Source: JBFMDN01 sp040753915
GTDB taxonomy: Bacteria > Desulfobacterota > Desulfomonilia > Desulfomonilales > Desulfomonilaceae
Direction of reading: 5' to 3'
Length of the DNA stretch: 64,000 nt
Assembly (NCBI GenBank): GCA_040753915.1
Contig: JBFMDN010000007.1
Location: 62,001 to 126,000 of the forward strand
The notes below the pieces were generated by a model. It worked only from the letters and a program-made list of their open reading frames with translations, was not told the origin of the DNA and did not search any database. Both the position numbers and the translations under genes were made by a program. Within the stretch, counting starts at the first letter, position 1, and each line of letters opens with the position of its first letter. Below, in pieces: positions 37,610 through 45,645 of this stretch.

Positions 37610-38359
37610 ATGAAAATTCTGGAGGATTTCTCGAACATCTTCACCCGGTACGACCTCAATATTGAGGTTGCGCGTCAGGAGGCTCGGAAGGTCTCCAAAG
37701 ATGCGGTGCTACAAAAGGTGGCAGATGCCGTCGTGGCTGGGGAGACAGCCGAGTGTGAGGCTGCCACGAAAGCTGCTCTCGCAAGCAAGTCGCCCATGGA
37801 CGTTATCAATGAGGGGTTGATCCCGGGAATGAACGAGGTCAGCCGATTGTGGGATGAAGGGGTCTACTTCCTGCCCCAGGTCATCTTGGCCTCTGACGCT
37901 ATGAACGCAGGGATTGCCCTGTGCGAAGAGAAGATGGGCAAGGCCATGGATAAGAAGGGCAAGGTTGTGACTCACACAGCCGAGGGTGACATCCATGACA
38001 TCGGCCAGGTGATTGTCAATGCTTTGCTCAACGCAAATGGTTTCGAAGTAATAAACCTCGGCGCGGACGTTCCCGTGGACAAGGTCGTAGAAGCGTGTCG
38101 ACTCCACAATCCCGTTATGGTAACGGGCACTGCCCTCATGACCACCACCATGACCGCCTTTCCCAAAATTGCCGCACAGCTCAAGAGGCTTGGTCTCAAC
38201 ATTCCTTTTGTGTGCGGTGGCGGGGCTGTGAGCGAAGAATACGTTACCAGCTTCGATCTGGGAATCTGGGGCAAAGAGGCCAACCAGGCCCCCGGTATGG
38301 CAGAGGACGCCTTGGCGGGGGACAGTTGGAGCGACATGAGGAGCAAGTGGAACGGCTAA
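37610..38359 (+). CDS. mtaC: Methanol corrinoid protein MtaC
   Basis: 249-residue carrier of the methyl-cobalt intermediate. A helical N-terminal cap domain precedes the B12-binding Rossmann domain, whose cobalt-ligating histidine is H129 in AEGDIHDIGQV. GFEVINLGADVP, TGTALMTTTM and CGGGAVSEEYV follow as in the family. ATG 37610 has GGGGG upstream and gives the standard N-terminus, whereas the longer frame starting at 37559 is unsupported. Its partners MtaA and MtaB flank it. Confidence 0.9.
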   Translation: MKILEDFSNIFTRYDLNIEVARQEARKVSKDAVLQKVADAVVAGETAECEAATKAALASKSPMDVINEGLIPGMNEVSRLWDEGVYFLPQVILASDAMNAGIALCEEKMGKAMDKKGKVVTHTAEGDIHDIGQVIVNALLNANGFEVINLGADVPVDKVVEACRLHNPVMVTGTALMTTTMTAFPKIAAQLKRLGLNIPFVCGGGAVSEEYVTSFDLGIWGKEANQAPGMAEDALAGDSWSDMRSKWNG

Positions 38360-38413
38360 GTGAAATCTTTGGCCTAGCTAACGTTAATCCGTGCAGCGAG
38401 GAGGATCACAACC

Positions 38414-39781
38414 ATGAAGCTGACAAGCCAAATGGCGTACAAGAGCGCAGAAGACATGATATTCGGCACCGCCCTGAAACCCGTTACGACCAAACGCGGG
38501 ATTGTGCTTGGCGGAGGTCACGTCGTACCAGAAGTGGTTCCCCATCCAAGGCCGGGCAGCGAAAAGACCATGAAGACGCTGCTGCGTGAGTACGAGCGGG
38601 CCAACGGAGATGCGCTCGAAAGATGCGTCATCGTCGGCCATCCCACTCTGCAGATCGAAAATGAGCACGTCTTCCAGATGACTCACAACCCCAAGTGGGG
38701 AGGAGAGATCGCTGCGCAGACGGCGAAACAAATGGACGAGTATCTCAAGAAGTACGGCCTCAAAGCCTCCTATCGCTCCACCCCCGCGGACCTGCGCAAA
38801 CCCGACATGCACCACATGAGAGAGTCCGATTATACGAAAGAGGTGCTCGAGAGCTTCGAGGAATGCACCAAGTACGCGGACGTCGTGTCCATCGAATCCA
38901 TGGGCGGCAAGGAGATCTTCGATTACGCCATCATCCGAAACGATATCGCTGGACTGCTATTCGGCCAAGCGGTCTTGGGCGGTAGGGACATGGAATGGAT
39001 GTGGACTCAGATCGTGGAGATCTGCAAGAAAAACAACTGCATCCCGGGCGGGGACACTAACTGCTCCGAAGCCAATACCGCCATGTTCATGGCCGGTGGG
39101 TTCATTTCAAAAGACGTGCCGCACACCCTGGCCGCGCTGTCAAGGGCCATCTGCGTGAGCCGGACCCTTGTCGCGTATGAATGCGGAGCCACAGGACCGA
39201 CCAAAGACTGTGCCTATGAAGACCCCATCATCAAGGCAATAACCGGTGTTCCCATCTCAACAGAAGGCAAGACCAGCGCGTGCGCTCATTCAGACCTGTG
39301 CGGCAACGTCATCGCGGCCGTCTGCGACTTGTGGTCGAATGAGGCTGTAGAGTATCACGACATGTTCGGTGCGACCACGACAGCCGTGTTTGCAGAAATC
39401 CTCGGCTACGACGCGGCAGCCATGAATGCGGCGATAGATCTCGGGTACCAGAAGGAGTTCCAGGCTTGCCTGGTGAACTCCGACAAGTACCGTGGTCCCC
39501 ACGGATTCATGCTGTCACCGGACAATGCTTGGCTGATCGGAAAAGCGGTCGTCGACAACAACGAAAGCCTGTACGCGCGGGGCAAAGCTGCTGCAATTAA
39601 GTGTGGCGAGCTCATGTTGGGCGACCCCAAGCTCAGGCTGACCCAATTCGAGCGCGAATCCTTGATGGGATACATGAAAGATATGGAGAAACTTCCTGCA
39701 AAGGAAGAGGACTTCATCGACATGTGTCTTAAGAAGTACGCCAAAGTTAAGGGATTCAACCCCGCAGCCTATGGACTTTAG
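38414..39781 (+). CDS. mtaB: Methanol:corrinoid methyltransferase MtaB
   Basis: Zinc enzyme that activates methanol and methylates Co(I) of MtaC. The 455 residues are close to the Methanosarcina barkeri enzyme. The three zinc ligands known there (E164, C220, C269) are matched with a constant offset of three: E161 in SIESMGG, C217 in GGDTNCSEAN and C266 in GPTKDCAYEDP. This makes methanol the best-supported substrate of this island. AGGAGG precedes the ATG, and a strong hairpin follows the stop. Confidence 0.95.
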   Translation: MKLTSQMAYKSAEDMIFGTALKPVTTKRGIVLGGGHVVPEVVPHPRPGSEKTMKTLLREYERANGDALERCVIVGHPTLQIENEHVFQMTHNPKWGGEIAAQTAKQMDEYLKKYGLKASYRSTPADLRKPDMHHMRESDYTKEVLESFEECTKYADVVSIESMGGKEIFDYAIIRNDIAGLLFGQAVLGGRDMEWMWTQIVEICKKNNCIPGGDTNCSEANTAMFMAGGFISKDVPHTLAALSRAICVSRTLVAYECGATGPTKDCAYEDPIIKAITGVPISTEGKTSACAHSDLCGNVIAAVCDLWSNEAVEYHDMFGATTTAVFAEILGYDAAAMNAAIDLGYQKEFQACLVNSDKYRGPHGFMLSPDNAWLIGKAVVDNNESLYARGKAAAIKCGELMLGDPKLRLTQFERESLMGYMKDMEKLPAKEEDFIDMCLKKYAKVKGFNPAAYGL

Positions 39782-39793
39782 CCTATAACACGA

Positions 39794-39824
39794 GGGGGTG
39801 GCCGCAGGAGCGGCTCCCCCTTCG
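39794..39824 (+). terminator. Hairpin after mtaB
   Basis: GGGGG-tg-GCCGC, loop AGGA, GCGGC-t-CCCCC, followed by TTCG. A stable stem with only a short T-run, so termination may be partial, allowing reading into the downstream genes. Confidence 0.55.
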
Positions 39825-40175
39825 ACCCACGGCAGAGGATACTGAATCCTTCCGAGACCGAGCCCAAATTGGGCGACGCGAGATAGCATGCCGTCCTTTT
39901 CGTATCCGTTGCGGCGTCATGGATTCACACTGAGTCTTGAGATGAAGCCATCATTTTGCAGCCGTACGTCATGTCGGGCTACAGCGTCGAGACGGAGCTG
40001 TGTACGTTTATGTTGCGCCGACTGGAGGATCAAGTATTGACGCACCGGGGGATGACATAAGTGGGCAGGGTCCCATTTTCACAAGAGGGGATAAGACGGC
40101 GCTTTCTTTTTTTTGGGGGACGAGGATTCGCGAGATTCGGGGAGAATTGTCCTTCTGCTGTTCGGAGGTCAAGAG
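39825..40175. other. Intergenic, no gene recognised
   Basis: No protein-like frame, RNA element or sigma-54 motif was identified between the mtaB hairpin and the amiS-like gene. Confidence 0.4.
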
Positions 40176-40706
40176 ATGACTCTAGCGATCTTGATCGCCA
40201 TAAGCGCGATGTGGACATCAGTGGGCATTCTTTTCCTGGGCAAAGGGGAGGCCAAGGGTACCGGCGCTATCTGCGCATTCGTCGGCACCGTCACGGTTAT
40301 AGGAGCCATACTCCAAGTAGCGGTGTTCAAGGACCCGTTCGTTGCCGGTCTGCTCTTCGTGCACGGAATCTTCTATTGCGCGGTAGCATACGCGCTGTTG
40401 GCCGGTCTTGAGGATCTGAGATCGGTCGGGAACGTGAGTCTCAACACCGCAATCGTGTCCGTCATCTACATGATTCTCTTCTTCACCGGCGGGCCGGTCC
40501 TCGAGGGCGGAAAGCAGTTGGTAGCCAAGAGCAACTATTGGGCGTTCGCATGCGCAGGATACGCTGCTCTGACCTTCATGGTTTGGCTCAATGCGTACGG
40601 CATGTTTCCGACGAAACTGCTGGCAGTGTCACTGCTCGTCTGGGTGGTTCTGGGCCTTTGGGTGCCTGCCTTTTACCTTATGGTAGGAGGTGCGCTGCCG
40701 TTTTGA
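40176..40706 (+). CDS. AmiS/UreI-family small-solute channel
   Basis: 176-residue polytopic protein with about six or seven transmembrane helices and the AmiS/UreI pattern (LFVHGIFYCAVAYALLAGLEDL and ALTFMVWLNAYGMF). The family forms urea and short-chain amide channels. No urease or amidase gene is nearby, so here it may pass a small neutral substrate such as methanol, which is inference from context. ATG 40176 has GGAGG upstream. Confidence 0.8.
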   Translation: MTLAILIAISAMWTSVGILFLGKGEAKGTGAICAFVGTVTVIGAILQVAVFKDPFVAGLLFVHGIFYCAVAYALLAGLEDLRSVGNVSLNTAIVSVIYMILFFTGGPVLEGGKQLVAKSNYWAFACAGYAALTFMVWLNAYGMFPTKLLAVSLLVWVVLGLWVPAFYLMVGGALPF

Positions 40707-40959
40707 GGCCCTTGAGCTATCACTCAGATTATAGTAAACTTTGACCCGCGCGGGACTGTGCCATGACCGGGGGGACCGGCGCACGTCGGATCGAGCGATA
40801 GACTCCGCTGCCTCTTGTCTGGTAGCCATTTCGCGGGACTCCGGGGTGACGGGCGGGGGGACCTGCCCGTCCCCATTTCTTTTCCAGGCGGCAATTCCTC
40901 ATCTTGCACGACGGAAGACCCGGCAATCGTATTTCTCACGACGTGGAAAGGATGAATGC

Positions 40960-41913
40960 ATGATCGTTAATGTTGTTTACGGATTTCTGGGTGCCGGGAA
41001 AACCACCTTCATCAAGCACATTATGGACTATCCACCTGCAGGCGAGAAACTTGTGGTACTGGTCAACGAATTTGGGGAGGTAGGCGTCGACGGCCTGATT
41101 CTATCGGATCAAAAGGGGCTCATAGCGGATGTTGTGGAGCTTCCTTCCGGCTGCATCTGCTGCACTTTGGCCTCCGATTTCCGGCGACAATTCATGGAGA
41201 TTCATGAGCGATTTCAACCAGATCGCATCATCGTTGAGCCCACGGGGGTTGCTCTGATCTCCCAGATCCTCCAAATCCTTGAGGGAGAAGATGTGCGAAG
41301 GCTGTATTCCGACTTCAGCCTGATACATATACTGGACAGCTCGGAATTCCTCAATTTTATCAAAAGACAGCGGCACTTCATGGAAAATCAGTTGCGGCGC
41401 AGTCGCCTGGTGATTCTCAACAAGATCGATCGCATAAAACCTCACATGGTAGAGCTCCTTCGTCAATCGGTCAATGAAATTAACCCTGATGCCGAGGTGT
41501 ACCCCACTTCCTTTGGGCGTGTGGACGCCGGCATTGTGAAACGAATGCTTGGGATGGTTGAGAGAGTGACAGAGGGAGCTCCACTTGACGAAGAACATGA
41601 AGAAGAGCACGATCACGATCACCGGAACGATTTTGCAGCGCAATTCTCGTCTTTTGGGAAGAAATACGAGGCGACGTTCGACAGACAATGCCTGCAATCC
41701 TTCTTCGAGAAGCTCAAAAACCGGAATTTCGGGGAAGTCGTTCGTGCCAAAGGGGTCTTTCGCACCCCGGACGAGTGGATCAAGCTCGAATTGGCCTCGG
41801 GAGAAGTGCGACTCGATCCGGTTCCGGCTGCTGCAGAAAGTGTGGTCTCGATAATCGGCATAGGCATGAATACCAACGAAATGGAACATGGACTGATTGG
41901 TTGTCAGACATGA
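40960..41913 (+). CDS. CobW/COG0523-family metal-chaperone GTPase
   Basis: 317-residue G3E GTPase. Walker A GFLGAGKTT (residues 8-16), the metal-binding CxCC motif (C65, C67, C68 in SGCICC), VEPTGVA and NKIDRI are visible, followed by an acidic histidine-rich stretch (EEHEEEHDHDH, around residue 210). The family delivers zinc or cobalt-type metals to client enzymes. Next to MtaA and MtaB, both zinc enzymes, and to corrinoid proteins, it may be their metal chaperone (inference). ATG 40960 has AAAGGA upstream. Confidence 0.85.
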   Translation: MIVNVVYGFLGAGKTTFIKHIMDYPPAGEKLVVLVNEFGEVGVDGLILSDQKGLIADVVELPSGCICCTLASDFRRQFMEIHERFQPDRIIVEPTGVALISQILQILEGEDVRRLYSDFSLIHILDSSEFLNFIKRQRHFMENQLRRSRLVILNKIDRIKPHMVELLRQSVNEINPDAEVYPTSFGRVDAGIVKRMLGMVERVTEGAPLDEEHEEEHDHDHRNDFAAQFSSFGKKYEATFDRQCLQSFFEKLKNRNFGEVVRAKGVFRTPDEWIKLELASGEVRLDPVPAAAESVVSIIGIGMNTNEMEHGLIGCQT

Positions 41914-41941
41914 ACAGCGGTCTCGCGGTCTGGAGCAAACA

Positions 41942-42520
41942 GTGGACGTGGCTGAAAAAATTATGGAGTGTCTCAAAAGCGTTAAGGGAATTCACGCGGT
42001 GTTTCGCCTTAATGAAGAGGATAAGCTGCTTCTCTTGGATGTGGAGACAGCAGCAGAGAAGAAGGCGTTTATGGGACTCGGCATGTGCTACAACAGTGGT
42101 GTTCGGGAGGTGTTGCGGTGCCCCCTTGTCTTTCTCGCCATTACTGGGATGGATTTCGACTGGGGATGCCAGAGCCATATAGTCCTGAAAAAGGGAGATG
42201 AGATTGTGGGAGAAGAAGTTCTGGACGAGAACAAAATCGCAGACCTCAAAGGGAAGAAGAATGTATGGTTTCTGCACAAGAACTTCGTCATTTACAAAGA
42301 TTGCTGCGAATTCCCACAAGACCTCGTTGATAAGAAATGCTGCTTTGAGCTTCCAGCCCTCACTGTCTCAGACCACATTCCAAGTCTTTGCGAGTTTGGA
42401 GACGTCGTACTGTGCTACCCGTCCACCGCGGGGGATATCTTTCTGAAGGAGAAATACTATGATGCCAAGGACGAAAGAGGGACAGGAACTGTACTCTTCG
42501 GCTTCACGGCATGTGATTGA
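41942..42520 (+). CDS. Cysteine-rich protein of unknown function
   Basis: About 192 residues with roughly a dozen cysteines, including two CC pairs (YKDCCEF, DKKCCFEL). No family recognised. No transmembrane segment or signal peptide. The GTG start at 41942 is supported by GGAG at 41932-41935. A longer frame from 41897 would overlap the CobW-family gene. Cysteine pairs spread over the chain suggest metal or iron-sulfur binding. It sits between a metallochaperone and the RamA-type activase inside a methyltransferase island, so a role in corrinoid or zinc-enzyme maturation is plausible but unproven. Confidence 0.6.
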   Translation: MDVAEKIMECLKSVKGIHAVFRLNEEDKLLLLDVETAAEKKAFMGLGMCYNSGVREVLRCPLVFLAITGMDFDWGCQSHIVLKKGDEIVGEEVLDENKIADLKGKKNVWFLHKNFVIYKDCCEFPQDLVDKKCCFELPALTVSDHIPSLCEFGDVVLCYPSTAGDIFLKEKYYDAKDERGTGTVLFGFTACD

Positions 42521-43081
42521 GGACCTGTCCACAGCGTATGCAAATGAGCCGGTGGTCCTTGGTGATCTTAATCATAGCGAGATGACCAGTTTCTTCAAGG
42601 TGATGGCGTTTCAAATCAGACCAGTACTGTTTTACTTCCGAGCATGACATGAAACGACCACTTCGCTCTTCCGCGTCCGTGTGCCAAATACCGCAACGTG
42701 TGCAAGCTTTCATAGGATTCGCTCGAGGAAAGAATTACGTTTGATCAATTCAAATTTGAGCTCAACTTAACCATGAATGCAGTGAATGTCAATATGCCGA
42801 CCAATGCGCTGAACGAACAGACACTCCTCGTCTGGCCCACCATCGTGTCTTCGATGCAGAGACGTTTCCGGAGACGGCCCAGGTTTGGTGGCATTGTCGA
42901 CGGCTTTTTCCCTGACAAGGGGTTCGGACCGCGATCTCGTCGGGAGGCCTCCTGATCGTTTGGCTGGCTCGAGCGTCGGGGGAATGCTCGGGTACGGCCG
43001 GGTGGAGGAGGCTCGTGAATAGGGCATAGTCGTCCGAGCTTCCGGACAAAGGGCGACGGCTTTTCGGCAAGGAGTGCATGC
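42521..43081. other. Intergenic with no recognised gene
   Basis: A frame of 62 codons (42459-42647) starts inside the preceding gene and lacks support. Near 42735-42780 the sequence becomes AT-rich with a CAAATTTG palindrome, possibly a promoter area for the activase gene. Confidence 0.4.
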
Positions 43082-44746
43082 ATGGCGCAACTGGCAATTG
43101 CTTTGGATCTAGGGACGAGCGGCTTTAGAGGACAAGCTCTCAATCTTCAAACACGCGAAATCGTTTCCACCGCGATTACGACGCGCCATCCATTGCCCGG
43201 AGCAAATGTGATAGATCACCTCCATTTTGCTCTTGAGATGGGCGTGGATACGGCGGGACAAATTGTGATGGAAGCCATCAACAAGGTCATTAGCCGCCTG
43301 CGCGTTCCGGTCAATGAGATTGTGCGGGTCGCTGTCTGCGGGAATCCGATTCAGTTATCGCTTTTTCAGGGGATCGAAATTCGGGATCTCGCGTTCGCAG
43401 GAAAGAGAAAGCTCGAGCTCCTGGGGGTCGTGCCGCCGAAACGGGATGGCGCGGTGATCAAAGCCGAAGATCTGCGAGGCTTGCTTGTGCCCGCTGGAGC
43501 AGAGGTAATCATTCCCCCGGCGGTGCGTCACGAGATCGGCGCGGATGCCCTGGCCATGATGATTCAGACTCGGATGTTGGAGAGGGACGAAACCTCGCTG
43601 ACTACGGACTACGGGACCAATGCTGAGATGGCCCTCCATCACCACGGCGAGGTGATAACTGGATCCACCGCTGCAGGGCCGGCCCTTGAAGGTCAGCAAA
43701 TCAGTTGCGGGATGCTGGCCATGCCCGGCGCAATTTGTGACCTGTGCGAAGAGGATGGATACCATCGGGTGATGGTGCTCAATTCAGAAATGCTCCCCGC
43801 TCCAGGACCGCTTCTCGAGCTTAGGACCGGTCACGTCGTCGAGGAAGGCCAAATCAAGCCGGTCGGGATTACCGGAACGGGAACCGTTGCCATTCTCAAT
43901 CAGGGAATAGTGACAAATCTCATCAAGCTTCCTCGCATCCATACCATTGACGCGGGGCTGCACCTCTGGGAGGGGATCTTCTTTAACGAGAACGACCTCA
44001 GGGAGGCCGGAAAGGCAATAGGATCGGTCCGAGCAGGCCACATCACGCTGTGTCAGGAGGCACAGATAGGTCTGGAAGATGTGCACACCGCGTACATGTC
44101 CGGGGCTTCCGGCACCTACGTGGATCCGTTGAAGGCTCAGCAACTGGGAATGATCCCGCCAAGGGTAAAGAATATCTATCAGGTAGGTAATACCTCCTTG
44201 GCCATGGCACGCGACTTGGTTCTGGATCCGGTGAATCTGGACGTCATGGTCAACATGGCAAAGAACCTCCGTCAGACCCATTGCATGTTTGCTTCATCCA
44301 AGGTTTTCGAGAAAGTTTATATTCTAGAGCTGTCCTATTGGACCGAAGGGATGCCATATGCCCAGTACCAGACGTTTTTAAGAAAGTACGGGTTCCCGGA
44401 GTTGATTCCCGTTGAGGGAGATCCGGTAGTGATACGAACCGTGAAACGAGACATCGACGATCTGGGCACACTGGGGCTCGTAACAATCCCTGACCTGGGA
44501 CTTCAAATAGAGAGGCAATTCGAAGGTTGCGTGGCGTGTCTGGAATGCATACAGTCGTGCTCCGAGCGGGCGCTACAAATCCGTGAAGATACCGACCCGC
44601 CAACAATCGTCCTGGATCAATCCCTGTGTAACGGAGTCGCTTGTCGTCGCTGCGAGAGGGCCTGCATCGAGAAGTGCTTTCAACTGAGCAACTTCTTCAT
44701 AACCGAGGGAGGATCTGAGGAACGCGACGCTTTGTCGAATCCGTAG
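43082..44746 (+). CDS. RamA-type corrinoid protein reductive activase
   Basis: 554 residues. The N-terminal part is ASKHA-like (LAIALDLGTSGFRGQAL; GSTAAGPALEGQQISCGM) and drives ATP-dependent reduction of inactive Co(II) corrinoid. The C-terminus carries two [4Fe-4S] ferredoxin motifs: C-x2-C-x2-C-x3-C from C483 (GCVACLECIQSCS), then CNGVACRRCERACIEKC. This matches RamA, which reactivates methylamine and related corrinoid proteins in methanogens. Here MtaC is the likely client. GGAG precedes the ATG. A separate RACo-type activator serves the second island. Confidence 0.9.
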   Translation: MAQLAIALDLGTSGFRGQALNLQTREIVSTAITTRHPLPGANVIDHLHFALEMGVDTAGQIVMEAINKVISRLRVPVNEIVRVAVCGNPIQLSLFQGIEIRDLAFAGKRKLELLGVVPPKRDGAVIKAEDLRGLLVPAGAEVIIPPAVRHEIGADALAMMIQTRMLERDETSLTTDYGTNAEMALHHHGEVITGSTAAGPALEGQQISCGMLAMPGAICDLCEEDGYHRVMVLNSEMLPAPGPLLELRTGHVVEEGQIKPVGITGTGTVAILNQGIVTNLIKLPRIHTIDAGLHLWEGIFFNENDLREAGKAIGSVRAGHITLCQEAQIGLEDVHTAYMSGASGTYVDPLKAQQLGMIPPRVKNIYQVGNTSLAMARDLVLDPVNLDVMVNMAKNLRQTHCMFASSKVFEKVYILELSYWTEGMPYAQYQTFLRKYGFPELIPVEGDPVVIRTVKRDIDDLGTLGLVTIPDLGLQIERQFEGCVACLECIQSCSERALQIREDTDPPTIVLDQSLCNGVACRRCERACIEKCFQLSNFFITEGGSEERDALSNP

Positions 44747-44899
44747 CACGATATCTGCGATGGCGAGATGCCCGGTGGGTGCCCCGCTCCAGCGACAGGA
44801 GGGACGCGCTCCCATGGCAGGTTTTTCACCCCTGATTTCGGATTTCACGTTGTACGCTGCCGCGATCTTCGCGGGACGCAGCGCCAGAAAGGAGCAGAC

Positions 44900-45397
44900 A
44901 TGAGCAAGACAGAGGAGAATTTGAGGAAGGCTTTCGCGGGAGAATGTCAGGCAAGTGTTCGCTACACCGCATTTGCGCAAAAAGCCGATGCTGAAGGCTA
45001 TCCTGGAGCGGCAAGACTTTTCCGAGCTGCAGCCCAAGCGGAAGTGGTCCACGCTCTCTCTCACTTGAACGCCCTGGGAGATGTGAACGGGACGGAGAAG
45101 AACATTGAAGCGGCCTGCGAGGGTGAGTCTTTTGAGTTCAAGACAATGTACCCTGCTATGGTGAAAGACGCTGTGGAGGAAAACAACATCGAGGCACGCC
45201 ATAGCCTTGAATATGCCATGTCCATTGAGATGGTCCACCATCAACTCTTCAAGAAAGCCCTAGAGAAGGAGAGCCTCAATCCCAACGCAGACGCCTACTA
45301 TGTTTGTCCGGTGTGCGGATACACGGTCGCGAACGCGGCTCCGAAAAAGTGTCCGTACTGTGGGGTGGACGAAAAGAGATTCATGCGAATAGAATAA
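44900..45397 (+). CDS. Rubrerythrin
   Basis: 165 residues. The N-terminal four-helix bundle carries the diiron glutamates (for example in RKAFAGECQASVRY, QAEVVHAL and EENNIEARHSLEYAM). The C-terminal rubredoxin-like site has two CxxC pairs (CPVCGY, CPYCG). It reduces peroxide in anaerobes and may protect the oxygen-sensitive corrinoid enzymes around it. GGAG precedes ATG 44900. Confidence 0.95.
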   Translation: MSKTEENLRKAFAGECQASVRYTAFAQKADAEGYPGAARLFRAAAQAEVVHALSHLNALGDVNGTEKNIEAACEGESFEFKTMYPAMVKDAVEENNIEARHSLEYAMSIEMVHHQLFKKALEKESLNPNADAYYVCPVCGYTVANAAPKKCPYCGVDEKRFMRIE

Positions 45398-45441
45398 GGA
45401 AATGTGGCAGGGCATCGCATTGCTGCAGCCAGGAGGACGAA

Positions 45442-45633
45442 ATGTACTCGGCTCTACCATGGAAAGACTGGGGCAGCAAGACCTCGAAAGCTGTTGTAGG
45501 ATGGGACAGAGAGTGGCTGACTCTCTTTGACGTGGGCGCCATCCGCACACTACCACCTTTCTTACACAATTATGGTTGTGAGGAGCGCCGGTGTGAGGAA
45601 GCTGGATCCCGGACTGCCAGGAAAATCAGTTGA
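45442..45633 (+). CDS. Possible small protein, 63 residues
   Basis: No family recognised. AGGAGG lies six bases before the ATG, a spacing as good as any in the window, and the frame ends just before the PAS/LuxR gene. Composition is tryptophan- and arginine-rich (ALPWKDWGSK, WDREWLTLFD), with two cysteines. It could be a real small gene or a chance frame. Confidence 0.4.
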   Translation: MYSALPWKDWGSKTSKAVVGWDREWLTLFDVGAIRTLPPFLHNYGCEERRCEEAGSRTARKIS

Positions 45634-45645
45634 GAGGGAGTGGCC

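Noticed and set aside
42459..42647. 62-codon frame starting inside the cysteine-rich gene
   Set aside because: It overlaps a better-supported gene, has weak start signals and no recognisable similarity.
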